DNA of 64,000 bases from Candidatus Tectomicrobia bacterium. Lineage in GTDB: Bacteria > UBA8248. The position numbers and the translations under genes were made by a program. Of the stretch, positions 44,658 through 52,628 are shown piece after piece. Under the pieces are notes generated by a model that had not been told where the DNA came from, did no database searches, and worked only from the letters and a program-made list of their open reading frames with translations. Every line of letters starts with the position of its first letter. The first letter of the stretch is position 1. The stretch is taken from positions 20,543 to 84,542 of the forward strand of contig JACPUR010000003.1 in the NCBI GenBank assembly GCA_016192135.1. The letters are read 5' to 3'.

Positions 44658-46157
44658 ATGACCGCCCCCTGGCCCGCCAACCCCCTCCTCTACGAGATCA
44701 ACACGCGCGTGTGGTTGCGCGAATTGGCGGGCGGCGGGAAGGGCGCGCGGCCCCTTCCGCTGGATCGGGTCCCCGAGGATGCCCTCCTCCGCTTGAAGGA
44801 AACCGGCTGGGACGCCATCTGGCTCATGGGGGTGTGGAAGGGCTCGCCCGAGGGGGTGCGGATCGCCCGGGCCCATCCGGGCCTCCGGGAGGAGTACCGC
44901 CGCGCCCTCCCGGACCTGGCGGAGGAGGACGTCATCGGCTCCCCCTACGCCGTGGGTGCCTATGAGGCCGCTCCCGAGCTGGGAGGGGACGCCGCCCTCC
45001 TGCACCTTCGGGAGCGGCTGGCGGCGCACGGCATCCGCCTCATCCTCGATTTCGTCCCCAACCACCTGGCCCGCGACCACGCCTGGACGGGGGAGCACCC
45101 CGGGGCCTTCATCCAGGGCTCGGAGGAGGACCTGCGGCGCGAGCCCGGGGACTTCTTCCGGGGCCCCGGGGGGCACGTCCTCGCCCACGGCCGGGACCCC
45201 AACTTCCCCGGCTGGACCGACACGGTTCAGCTCAACTACGCCTCCCCGGAGGCGCGGGAGCTGATGCGCGGGGAGCTCGCCCGCATCGCCGGGCTCTGCG
45301 ACGGGGTGCGCTGCGACATGGCCATGCTGCTCCTCCCCCTTGTGATGGAGCGCACCTGGGGCGGCCGGCTGGGGCCCAATCCCGTCCTGGAGAGCTTCTG
45401 GCCCGGGGCCATCGCCGCCGCGCGGGAGCGGAACCCCGGCTTCATCTTCATCGCCGAGGCTTACTGGGGGCTCGAGGGGGCGCTCCAGCTCGAGGGCTTC
45501 GACTACACCTACGACAAGTGGCTCTACGACCGCCTCCGGGCGGAGGACCCGGGCGCGGTGCGGGACCACCTCCGGGCCTCGGTGGACTACCAGCGGCACT
45601 GCGCCCGCTTCGTCGAGAACCACGACGAGGATCGCGCCGCCCGTGCCTTCGGCCCCGCTCGCTGGCTCCCCGCCGCGGCCGTCAGCTTCGGCGCCCCCGG
45701 CCTCAAGCTCTTCCACGAGGGCCAGCTCGAGGGGAGGAAGGTGCGCCCCCCCGTCCAACTCGCCCGGCGCCCGACCGAGCCCCCCGACCCGGAGGTGGAG
45801 GCCGGCCACCGGCGGCTGATCGCCTTCCTGCGGGAGCCGGTTTTCCGCGAGGGGGAGTTCTCGCTCCCCGATGTGAATTCCGCGGGGCCGGAGGATTCCT
45901 CGAACGAGAGAATCATCGCCCTCCACTGGGCCGGGCGCGGCGGAGGCCGCGTCCTCATCGCCGCCAACCTGGGCGAAATCCCCGCATTCGCCCGCATCCC
46001 CCTGCCCGCCGGCACGGGCGCCCCCTCCTGGACCCTCCTCGACCGCTGGGACGGCAGCCGCTACCTGCGCGCGGAGGTGGAGATGGCCGGGCTGGGCCTC
46101 TTCGTCGCGCTCAAGCCCTGGCAGGTGCACCTGTTCGAGATGACGCCGGGGGGGTGA
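44658..46157 (+). CDS. GH13 alpha-amylase family protein
   Basis: 499 residues, cytoplasmic (no signal peptide). The (beta/alpha)8 barrel shows region I DFVPNHLARDH, the nucleophile Asp220 in GVRCDMAM, the acid/base Glu267 in FIAEAYWG and the third acid Asp323 in ENHDED. A beta domain follows (VLIAANLGEIPA...). The opening LLYEINTRVWLREL is as in enzymes acting on alpha-glucans, trehalose or sucrose-like donors. It may form a small operon with the SGNH hydrolase gene. Exact specificity is open. Confidence 0.87.
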   Translation: MTAPWPANPLLYEINTRVWLRELAGGGKGARPLPLDRVPEDALLRLKETGWDAIWLMGVWKGSPEGVRIARAHPGLREEYRRALPDLAEEDVIGSPYAVGAYEAAPELGGDAALLHLRERLAAHGIRLILDFVPNHLARDHAWTGEHPGAFIQGSEEDLRREPGDFFRGPGGHVLAHGRDPNFPGWTDTVQLNYASPEARELMRGELARIAGLCDGVRCDMAMLLLPLVMERTWGGRLGPNPVLESFWPGAIAAARERNPGFIFIAEAYWGLEGALQLEGFDYTYDKWLYDRLRAEDPGAVRDHLRASVDYQRHCARFVENHDEDRAARAFGPARWLPAAAVSFGAPGLKLFHEGQLEGRKVRPPVQLARRPTEPPDPEVEAGHRRLIAFLREPVFREGEFSLPDVNSAGPEDSSNERIIALHWAGRGGGRVLIAANLGEIPAFARIPLPAGTGAPSWTLLDRWDGSRYLRAEVEMAGLGLFVALKPWQVHLFEMTPGG

Positions 46158-46235
46158 GGGGAAGGTTCCTGCGCTTGCCCCGTTTGGGGCGGCCATAGGG
46201 GCCGCGCATGCAGGGCCGTTGGCCGCCTGGGTCTG

Positions 46236-46320
46236 TAGGGGCGACCGGCCGGTCGCCCCTATGAAAAAGGGCCATCGCCCCGTTCGATCTGCAGGGGCGG
46301 GTTTGAAACCCGCCCCTGCA
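46236..46320. repeat. Two GTAGGGGCG-family palindromes
   Basis: Two short palindromes in tandem: a perfect 26-bp one at 46236-46261 (TAGGGGCGACCGG and its complement) and a 31-base one at 46290-46320 (15-bp arms TGCAGGGGCGGGTTT around a single G). They lie between the convergent GH13 and NYN genes and could also fold as terminators. Related copies: 46896-46923, 46944-46971, 54513-54579 and 63358-63419. Confidence 0.85.
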
Positions 46321-46331
46321 GGCATTGGCGC

Positions 46332-46862
46332 CTATAACTTATCCAATCTCCTCTTCCGCTCGCGCTCCTTCTTGGGGAGCTTGCGGGGGTTGCCCTTCTT
46401 CTTCGTCGTGAGGCTTCGAGCGGGAGGCGCTTCCTCTGGCTTCTCCTCGTCCATCCACGGCTCGGCTGAGCTCGCCGGAGCCTGGGCCCGCTCGAGCCGC
46501 CCGGCGAACTCCCCCGAGCGCAGCACGGCGCCCGCCTGCCCCTGCGCCGCGGCGCCGAGGGCCCGGTCCGAGGTGACGAGGACGGCGCCCTTCATCTCCC
46601 CGCGCAGCAGGCGGAGGATCAGCTCGTCCGCCGTCTCGTTCCGCGAGAAGAGCACCCGGATGCCCCCGCCGCCGGGCCCCGCCCCGGCGCCGCCCTTGCC
46701 GTCGAAGGCCACCGTGATGGAGAGGGGCTCCCGCGCCGCGCGGCGGTAGGCGCGGAGCCGGCCGAGCAGCGCCTCCCGGCCCGCCTCCAGGTCCCGGCGG
46801 AGGAGGCGGCCCAGCTCCGGGATGGCGGGGATGAGGTTGTAGCCGTCGATGAGGAGCTTCAC
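46332..46862 (-). CDS. YacP-like NYN domain protein
   Basis: 176 residues. The N-terminal NYN (PIN-like) nuclease domain has KLLIDGYNLIPAI, VAFDG near 55, SRNETADELILRLL near 78 and LVTSDRALG near 102, giving the conserved acidic residues for metal binding. The tail (from about 140) is very basic, ending KKERERKRRLDKL, and could contact RNA. Bacillus YacP/Rae1 is a ribosome-associated mRNA endonuclease of this family. The start is GTG at 46862 with AGGAGA six bases upstream. Confidence 0.85.
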   Translation of the reverse strand: MKLLIDGYNLIPAIPELGRLLRRDLEAGREALLGRLRAYRRAAREPLSITVAFDGKGGAGAGPGGGGIRVLFSRNETADELILRLLRGEMKGAVLVTSDRALGAAAQGQAGAVLRSGEFAGRLERAQAPASSAEPWMDEEKPEEAPPARSLTTKKKGNPRKLPKKERERKRRLDKL

Positions 46863-46895
46863 GGGATTCTCCTGACCGTCAAGATCCGACGCGCT

Positions 46896-46971
46896 GCAGG
46901 GGCGGCCCCCCGTGGCCGCCCTACGCCGACGCCGGATGTGTCTGTAGGGGCGCACGGCCGTGCGCCCCTAC
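46896..46971. repeat. GTAGGGGCG-family palindromes (second cluster)
   Basis: An imperfect copy at 46896-46923 (GGGCGGCC..GGCCGCCC) and a perfect 28-bp palindrome at 46944-46971 (arms GTAGGGGCGCACGG). They flank the start side of the NYN gene. Confidence 0.8.
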
Positions 46972-47014
46972 GGAAAACATGGCCAATTTTTCCCCGGGAA
47001 GAAAACCCCCTTCC

Positions 47015-47839
47015 TCAATACGGCCGGAAGAGGGACTCGATGAGCACATCCGCCTTTGCCTGGTCCCCGTCGACGAGGAGCCGCCCGGCCCGCCTCCGCT
47101 CCGCGATGGGCGCCCGGCCGCACACCAGGAGGATCATGTCGCTCGCCGTGGCGGAGAGGCGGGCGTCGCACCGCCCGTTCTGATCCTTGAAGAGGGCGGC
47201 CTTGTCCCCGCGGGTTTCCACCTCCCACGCCGCCACCGGTGCGGAGGTTTCGAAGCGGAAGCGGCCGTCCATCCGGGGGTGCTCGGTGTTCTCCCAGAGG
47301 AAGGGGAGGCGCTCCTTGAGGATCTCGACGGCCGCGCCCAGGGCGGGGGAGGCGAGCGGGCTCTCCGGCTCGTTCCGGATGTCCCACTCGTGGAGGATGA
47401 GCTCGTAGAGGCGCTGATCGGGGAAGTTGCGGAGGGGAGTGGGGCAGCGCGGGTGCCAGCCCGGGAGGTCCAGCTCATGGGGCATGAGGCTCTCCAGGGT
47501 GCGCTGGAGCGCCCCCACCGCCTCCTCGAAGCGGTCCGCCCGCGCCGCCCCCGGCAGCGCCAGCAGCTCCTCCATCTGCTTCGCCCGGATGGCCCGGAAT
47601 TCGGGGATGTCCTTCGCCCCGAAGGGGGGCGCGAGCAGCCCCTTGCGCCCGTTCTCGATGACGCCGCGGTAGAACCGCGCCCCCGAGGTCATGTGGCTCA
47701 CCACGTGGGCCGCCGTCCAGCCGGGGCAGTAGCTGGGCGCCCGCCACCTCGCCTCGTCGAAGGTGCGGAAGAGGGAGGTGAGGCGGGGGTTCCCCCGCGC
47801 GAGCCAGGATGCCGAGGCGCTCCAGGACAGGTCCGCCAT
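47015..47839 (-). CDS. DinB/mycothiol maleylpyruvate isomerase-like protein
   Basis: 274 residues. The N-terminal part is a DinB-like four-helix bundle: ASWLARGNPRLTSLF, CPGWTAAHVVSHMTSGARFY and, near 155, LYELILHEWDIRN, which supply the metal-binding His residues of this superfamily. The C-terminal ~90 residues resemble the SCP2-like domain of mycothiol-dependent isomerases (GRFRFETSAPVAAW.. DQAKADVLIESL). The ATG at 47839 has AAGGAG upstream. A paralogue lies 570 bases away on the same strand. The true thiol cofactor and substrate are unknown. Confidence 0.75.
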   Translation of the reverse strand: MADLSWSASASWLARGNPRLTSLFRTFDEARWRAPSYCPGWTAAHVVSHMTSGARFYRGVIENGRKGLLAPPFGAKDIPEFRAIRAKQMEELLALPGAARADRFEEAVGALQRTLESLMPHELDLPGWHPRCPTPLRNFPDQRLYELILHEWDIRNEPESPLASPALGAAVEILKERLPFLWENTEHPRMDGRFRFETSAPVAAWEVETRGDKAALFKDQNGRCDARLSATASDMILLVCGRAPIAERRRAGRLLVDGDQAKADVLIESLFRPY

Positions 47840-47861
47840 GCCCGCTCCTTCAAAAAAAGGG

Positions 47862-48150
47862 GTCAATATCCCTCAATAAGCGTCACCAACCGTTACTTCG
47901 GCGGGGGCGGCGGGCCGGAGGGGGGTGGTCGGACCACGCCGCATGGGCTTTATCCATCCTTTATCCCTCAATATCCGCCAATATCCGCGACAAACAAAAA
48001 AGGGGTCTTTTTTGGTCAATATCCGTCAGTATCCGCGACGAGCGACCGGGGGGCGCCTCTTTTCGGCGTGATTATCCGTACTAACCGTTACCAAGCGTGA
48101 CCCCCAATTTGATGCGCTTTTCCCCTCAATTCCCCTCAATTCGCGAGACG
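47862..48150. repeat. Degenerate tandem arrays with exact 10-bp period
   Basis: Five short arrays, each two to four units of a degenerate 10-mer near TCAATATCCG: 47862-47901 (GTCAATATCC, CTCAATAAGC, GTCACCAACC, GTTACTTCGG), 47949-47993, 48014-48047 (TCAATATCCG, TCAGTATCCG), 48068-48103 (TTATCCGTAC, TAACCGTTAC, CAAGCGTGAC) and 48121-48150 (TCAATTCCCC, TCAATTCGCG). They fill most of the 567-base gap upstream of the minus-strand 47015-47839 gene, with A/G runs (AAAAAAGGGGTC) next to several. No coding sense found. They are not CRISPR: units are short, unspaced and diverged. Confidence 0.8.
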
Positions 48151-48222
48151 CCCCCGCCCGAGCAGGGGAAAGGCGGGCTCGCGCCGCCCGCAGGGAATAT
48201 ACGCCCCGGCCCCGGAAAGCCA

Positions 48223-48253
48223 TTTACCGCAAATGACGCCAATTTCGCGCACC
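48223..48253. repeat. 10-bp-period array, CCGCAAATGA type
   Basis: Three units in register: TTACCGCAAA, TGACGCCAAT, TTCGCGCACC. The same series occurs at 60581-60620 and a shorter one at 49260-49284. It lies 23 bases before an inverted repeat copy. Confidence 0.65.
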
Positions 48254-48275
48254 TTCGTGCTGGGGGCGGAAAAAG

Positions 48276-48368
48276 ATGTCATCCTGAGGGAGCAAAGCGA
48301 CCGAAGGATATCGGTGTGCCTTTGTCCAAGGACCAAACCGATATCCTTCGCTTCGCTCAGGATGACAT
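48276..48368. repeat. Long inverted repeat, GTCATCCTGAG family, copy 1
   Basis: Ends ATGTCATCCTGAG and CTCAGGATGACAT, with inner arms CGAAGGATATCGGT / ACCGATATCCTTCG. About 93 bases able to fold into one long hairpin. Resembles REP or MITE-like elements common in environmental bacteria; no transposase gene nearby. Confidence 0.88.
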
Positions 48369-48406
48369 GCCCTGCGGCAGCGCACGGTCGTGCTTCCCCT
48401 TGCCCC

Positions 48407-49225
48407 TCAGATCGGCCGGAACACCGCCCGCATGAGGGCCTCCGCCCTCGCCCGGTCCCCCTCGACGCGGAGGCGGCCCTGCGCCTCGCGCGCGGCCGGA
48501 TCGGCCCGGCCCGTCAGGAGAAGGAGCATGTCCCCCGTCCCCGCCCCCAGGCGGGCGTCGAAGGCATCGCCGGAAACCAAGGCGAGGGCGCCCTCCCGGG
48601 CCTCCAGGGTGAAGGCGTGGGCGGGCTCCGTCACCTCGACGCGGAAGCGGCCCGCGAGCGCCTTGTCCGGCGCCCCCTCGAACTGGCGCGGGATGCGCTC
48701 CTCCAGCACCCGCGCCACGGTGCCGATGGCCTCGGTCTCGACCGGGGCCTCCGGGCCGTTGCCGAGATCGCGGCGGTGGAGGATCACCTCGCAGAGGCGC
48801 TGGCCCGGGAAGAGGCGCAGCGGCAGGCTCCCCTTGCGGTGCCAGGTGGGCCGGTCCAGGTCCCCGGGCCCGAGGCGGGCCAGGGCCTCGTCCAGCCGCC
48901 GGTCCGCCTCGGCGAGCCGCGCGACGCGCTCCGGGCCGGGCAGGGCGAGCGCCTCCTCCATGATGGCCGCGCGCCGGGCGGCGAACTCCTCCGCCGATCG
49001 GGCGCCCAGCCCGAAGATGACCCGGCCCTCCAGGGCGGCCTCCACCCGATCCGCGTAGGAGGCCGCCCCGCCGGTCATGTGGCCCACCACCTGGGCGGCG
49101 CTCCACTCCGGGCAGAGGGTGGGCCCGCGCCAGTCCGCCTCGCTCATGCCGCGAAGGTATTCGTGGAAGCGCGCGTTCTCGCGCTTGAGCCAGGGGATGG
49201 CGATTCTCCAGGGCGCATCCGTCAT
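48407..49225 (-). CDS. DinB/mycothiol maleylpyruvate isomerase-like protein (paralogue)
   Basis: 272 residues, same architecture as the 47015-47839 gene: helical bundle with IPWLKRENARFHEYLRGM, CPEWSAAQVVGHMTGGAASY and LCEVILHRRDLGN, then the SCP2-like tail ending DRARAEALMRAVFRPI (the other ends QAKADVLIESLFRPY). The ATG at 49225 follows GAGG at 7 bases; the frame is open upstream through repeat DNA, which is clearly not coding. Flanked on both sides by copies of the same inverted repeat. Function unknown, presumably related to its paralogue. Confidence 0.74.
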   Translation of the reverse strand: MTDAPWRIAIPWLKRENARFHEYLRGMSEADWRGPTLCPEWSAAQVVGHMTGGAASYADRVEAALEGRVIFGLGARSAEEFAARRAAIMEEALALPGPERVARLAEADRRLDEALARLGPGDLDRPTWHRKGSLPLRLFPGQRLCEVILHRRDLGNGPEAPVETEAIGTVARVLEERIPRQFEGAPDKALAGRFRVEVTEPAHAFTLEAREGALALVSGDAFDARLGAGTGDMLLLLTGRADPAAREAQGRLRVEGDRARAEALMRAVFRPI

Positions 49226-49300
49226 GCCGAATCCTCGACCTCTTTCCCCCCCGGAGGAGCCGCAAATGGCCGTGACTTCCGGCGTGGGAGCAAAAAAGTT

Positions 49301-49396
49301 GTCATCCTGAGGGAACGAAGTGACCGAAGGATATCGGTGTAGAATTCGTCTTTGCTCAAGAACCAAACCGATATCCTTCGCTGCGCTCAGGATGAC
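49301..49396. repeat. Long inverted repeat, GTCATCCTGAG family, copy 2
   Basis: Ends GTCATCCTGAG and CTCAGGATGAC, inner arms CCGAAGGATATCGGT and ACCGATATCCTTCG. Preceded at 49260-49284 by CCGCAAATGG CCGTGACTTC CGGCG, in the same order as the array and repeat at 48223-48368. Confidence 0.88.
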
Positions 49397-49416
49397 ACCC
49401 TTGCGGAGCTTTCTCC

Positions 49417-50283
49417 CTATCCCCCCGCCCGCTTGAGCGCCTCATGGAGCGCCCGCCCGGCGTAGACCCGCGCCAGGTGGGCCCGGAACTCCGCCGAGGT
49501 GTGGAAGTCGTCCAGGGGCTCGATTCCCTCGGCGGCGAGGGCGGCCGCCTTCTGGATGGCCCCGGGCGAGGCCGCCCCCCCGGCCAGGGCCTCCTCGACC
49601 CGGCGGGCGCGGTAGGCCGCGGGGGCCACCCCGGTGATCCCGAGGCGCGCCGAGGCGATCCTCCCGCCGTCCAGGGTCACGATCGCCGCCGCCCCGCACA
49701 CGGCGAAGCCGCTCGCCTGCTGGGCGGCCTTGAGATAGGCCCCGCCGCTCCGGGGGGGGAGCGAGGGAACCTCGACGGCGGTGAGTATCTCGGCCGGCCC
49801 CAGCGCGCTCTCGTAGGGGCCCGTGAAGAAGTCCAGGGCCGGGATGCGGCGCGCGCCCTCCGGCCCGGCGGCGAGCATCACCGCCTCGAGGGCGAGGAGG
49901 GCGGCGGGGTAGTCCGCCGCCGGGTCGGCGTGGGCGGCGCTCCCGCCGAGGGTGCCGCGGTTGCGCACCTGGACGTCCCCGATCCGTCCGGCCGCCTCGG
50001 CCAGGAGGGGGCAGCCCTCGCGGACGAGGGGGGAGGTCTCCACCTCGTGATGCGCCGTCAGCGCCCCGATGAGGAGGCCGCGGGCCGTCTTCGTGATCCC
50101 CGCGAGGCCGGGGATGCGGGCGATGTCGACGAGCACGGCCGGGCGTGCGAGCCGGGCCTTGAGGATGGGCAGGAGGCTGTGCCCCCCGGCGAGGAGCCTG
50201 GCGCCCTCGCCGTGCTCGCGGAGGAGGGCGATCGCCTCCTCCAGCGTGCCGGGGCGCTTGTAGTCGAAGGGGGCGGGGATCAC
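49417..50283 (-). CDS. Molybdenum hydroxylase FAD-binding subunit (CoxM/CutM-like)
   Basis: 288 residues, the medium subunit. FAD-binding motifs ARLLAGGHSLLPILKARL (near 28-45) and RNRGTLGGSAAHADPAADYP (near 106-125), followed by the CO-dehydrogenase flavoprotein C-terminal domain. The N terminus PAPFDYKRPGTLEEAI is typical. The start is GTG at 50283 with GGAGG seven bases upstream, overlapping the stop of the large subunit (GTGA). Passes electrons from the two [2Fe-2S] clusters to an acceptor. Confidence 0.92.
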   Translation of the reverse strand: MIPAPFDYKRPGTLEEAIALLREHGEGARLLAGGHSLLPILKARLARPAVLVDIARIPGLAGITKTARGLLIGALTAHHEVETSPLVREGCPLLAEAAGRIGDVQVRNRGTLGGSAAHADPAADYPAALLALEAVMLAAGPEGARRIPALDFFTGPYESALGPAEILTAVEVPSLPPRSGGAYLKAAQQASGFAVCGAAAIVTLDGGRIASARLGITGVAPAAYRARRVEEALAGGAASPGAIQKAAALAAEGIEPLDDFHTSAEFRAHLARVYAGRALHEALKRAGG

Positions 50284-52628
50284 CGGGCGCCTCCTTTCGA
50301 CTCCCGGATCGCCCGCCAGACCTTCTCGGGCCGGAGCGGCATGTCGAGGTGGCGCACTCCGAAGGGCGCCAGGGCGTCCAGCACGGCGTTCACCACGGCG
50401 GGGGTCGAGCCGATGGTGCCCGCCTCGCCCACCCCCTTGGCCCCGAGCGGGTTCACGTCCGTGGGGGTGGTGGTGTGGCCGAGCTCGAAGCGCGGGAGCA
50501 GGTGCGCCTTGGGGAGGGCGTAGTGCATGAGGGTGGCGTTCAGGGGCTGGCCCCCCTCGCCGTAGATCACCTCCTCCTCCAGCGCCTGCCCGGCGCCCTG
50601 GGCGATGCCGCCGTGGATCTGGCCCCGGACCAGGAGGGGGTTGATCATGTTCCCCACGTCGTCCACCGCGACGTAGCGCAATACCTTCACCTCGCCCGTC
50701 TCCGGGTCCACCTCCACCAGGACGACGTGGGCCCCGAAGGGGAAGGTGAAGTTCGGGGGCTCGAAGAAACGGGTCTCCTCCAGCCCCGGCTCGGCCCCCG
50801 GCGGGAGCTGGATGGCGTCGTAGGCCATGCGGGCGATCCGGGCGAAGGGCGCGGATTTCTCCGGGGCGCTCCGCACGAAGACCTTGCCGCCCTCGAAAGC
50901 GATGTCCGAGGGGTCCGCCTCGAAGCGGAGCGCCGCGAAGCGGGCCATCTTGTCCCGCACCTTGTCCCGGGCGAGGACCACCGCCGAGCCTCCCACCACC
51001 GTGCCCCGGCTCCCGAAGGTGCCCACCCCGTAGGGCACCACGTCGGTGTCCCCGTGGATGACCTCCACGTCGTCGACCGCGACCCCGAGGCCGTCCGCCA
51101 CGATCTGGGCGAAGGAGGTCTCCTGGCCCTGGCCGTGGGGGGAGGCCCCCGAGAAGACCGTCACCTTGCCCGACGGCTCGACGCGCACCCGGGCGCTCTC
51201 CCAGCCCTGGCCCCCCATGGCGGCGGAGGGGCCCATTCCGCAGATCTCGACGTAGGTGGAGAGCCCGATGCCGAGGTAGCGGCCCTCCTTCCGCGCCTCG
51301 GCCTGGCGGCGGCGCATCTCCGGGTAGCCCGCCGTGGCCAGGGCCTTGTCCAATGAGGCGTGGTAGTCCCCGCTGTCGTAGGTCAAGCCCGCCGAGGTGG
51401 GGAAGGGGAACTCCGTCTTGGCCGGGAAATTCTTCCGCCGGATATCCACAGGGTCCATGCCCAGCTCGGCGGCGGCCAGGTCCATCATCCGCTCCAGGAT
51501 GTAGGTGGCCTCGGGCCGGCCCGCCCCGCGGTAGGCGTCGGTCGCCATCTTGTTGGTGAAGACCCCGGTCACCTTCATCTCGATGTTCGGGATCTTGTAG
51601 GGCCCGGGGAGCATGAGGCCGGTCAGGGTGAAGATGCCCACCGTCAGGAGCTGGTAGTACGCCCCGCAGTCCGCCAGGACGTTGTAGCGGAGCGCCGTGA
51701 CGGTGCCGTCGCGCTTCAAGCCCATCTCCACCTCGCCGAGCTGGCCCCGCCCGTGGATGGTGGCGAGGAAGTTCTCGCTCCGGCTCTCGATCCACTTGAC
51801 CGGGCGGCCGAGGGCGCGGCTGGCGTGGGCGGCCAGGGCCTCCTCGCGGTAGACGTTGAGCTTGCTCCCGAAGCCGCCCCCGACTTCGGGCGCGATGACG
51901 CGCAGGCGGTTCTCCGCCATCCCGATCTGCTGGGCGAGGAGGGTGCGCAGCTTGTGGGGCACCTGGGTCGAGGACCAGAGCGTCATCTTGTCCTCGCCCG
52001 GCCGGTAGTGGGCGAGCACCCCGCGCGGTTCCAGCGCCAGGGGGACGACGCGGGGATTGGCGATCTTCCGCTTGATCACCACGTCCGCCGCCCGCAGCCC
52101 GGCCTCGGCGTCCCCGCCCTTGATCTCCCAGCGGAAGGCCGCGTTGTCCTCGAACTGGTCGTGGACTTTGGGCGCGCCCGGGGCGAGGGCCTTCTCCAGG
52201 TCCACCACCGCGTCGAGCGCCTCGTAGTCCACCTCCACGAGATCGGCGGCGTCCCGGGCCTGGTAGCGGGTCTCGGCCGCCACGGCGGCGACGGGCTCCC
52301 CGGCGAAGAGGGCCTTCTTCTCCGCGAGGACCGGCTGGGCGGGCACCCGGGCGTCCGGCACGAGCCCCGCCACGGGCACGGGCCCGATCGCCCCGGCCAG
52401 GTCCGCCCCGGTGTAGACCGCCACCACGCCGGGGGCGCGGCGGGCCTTCGAGGCGTCCACGCCCCGGATGGCGGCGTGGCCGAAGGGACTGCGGACGAAG
52501 GCCAGGTGGAGGGCGCCGGGGAGCTGGATGTCGTCCACGTAGCGGGCCCGGCCCTGGATGAGGCGGGGGTCGTCGCGGCGCTTGATGGGGGCGCCGATGA
52601 ACTTGGGGGCCTCGGGGGCGCGGGCCAT
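50280..52628 (-). CDS. Molybdenum hydroxylase large subunit, CO dehydrogenase form II type
   Basis: 782 residues. Binds Mo-pterin cytosine dinucleotide: APEVGGGFGSKLNVYREEALAA and the C-terminal GAKGVGEAGTIGSTPAV with the catalytic Glu. The active-site loop is AYRGAGR, the form II sequence, instead of AYXCSFR with the Cu-binding Cys of true CO dehydrogenase. So CO oxidation is doubtful and an aldehyde, purine or N-heterocycle hydroxylase is more likely. The ATG at 52628 overlaps the small subunit stop (TGATG), with GGAGGGAGG upstream; a GTG one codon earlier is the alternative. Gene order small-large-medium is consistent with a cytoplasmic heterotrimer. Confidence 0.93.
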   Translation of the reverse strand: MARAPEAPKFIGAPIKRRDDPRLIQGRARYVDDIQLPGALHLAFVRSPFGHAAIRGVDASKARRAPGVVAVYTGADLAGAIGPVPVAGLVPDARVPAQPVLAEKKALFAGEPVAAVAAETRYQARDAADLVEVDYEALDAVVDLEKALAPGAPKVHDQFEDNAAFRWEIKGGDAEAGLRAADVVIKRKIANPRVVPLALEPRGVLAHYRPGEDKMTLWSSTQVPHKLRTLLAQQIGMAENRLRVIAPEVGGGFGSKLNVYREEALAAHASRALGRPVKWIESRSENFLATIHGRGQLGEVEMGLKRDGTVTALRYNVLADCGAYYQLLTVGIFTLTGLMLPGPYKIPNIEMKVTGVFTNKMATDAYRGAGRPEATYILERMMDLAAAELGMDPVDIRRKNFPAKTEFPFPTSAGLTYDSGDYHASLDKALATAGYPEMRRRQAEARKEGRYLGIGLSTYVEICGMGPSAAMGGQGWESARVRVEPSGKVTVFSGASPHGQGQETSFAQIVADGLGVAVDDVEVIHGDTDVVPYGVGTFGSRGTVVGGSAVVLARDKVRDKMARFAALRFEADPSDIAFEGGKVFVRSAPEKSAPFARIARMAYDAIQLPPGAEPGLEETRFFEPPNFTFPFGAHVVLVEVDPETGEVKVLRYVAVDDVGNMINPLLVRGQIHGGIAQGAGQALEEEVIYGEGGQPLNATLMHYALPKAHLLPRFELGHTTTPTDVNPLGAKGVGEAGTIGSTPAVVNAVLDALAPFGVRHLDMPLRPEKVWRAIRESKGGAR

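Noticed and set aside
42621-46325. A 1234-codon open frame on the minus strand opposite the SGNH and GH13 genes
   Set aside because: Same GC artefact; no domain, and catalytic motifs of the opposite strand are intact.
47862-48253. CRISPR array
   Set aside because: Repeats are 10 bases, contiguous and diverged, with no spacers of constant length and no cas genes in the window.
50280-52628. True (form I) aerobic CO dehydrogenase
   Set aside because: The active-site loop is AYRGAGR rather than AYXCSFR, so the Cu-binding Cys is missing.
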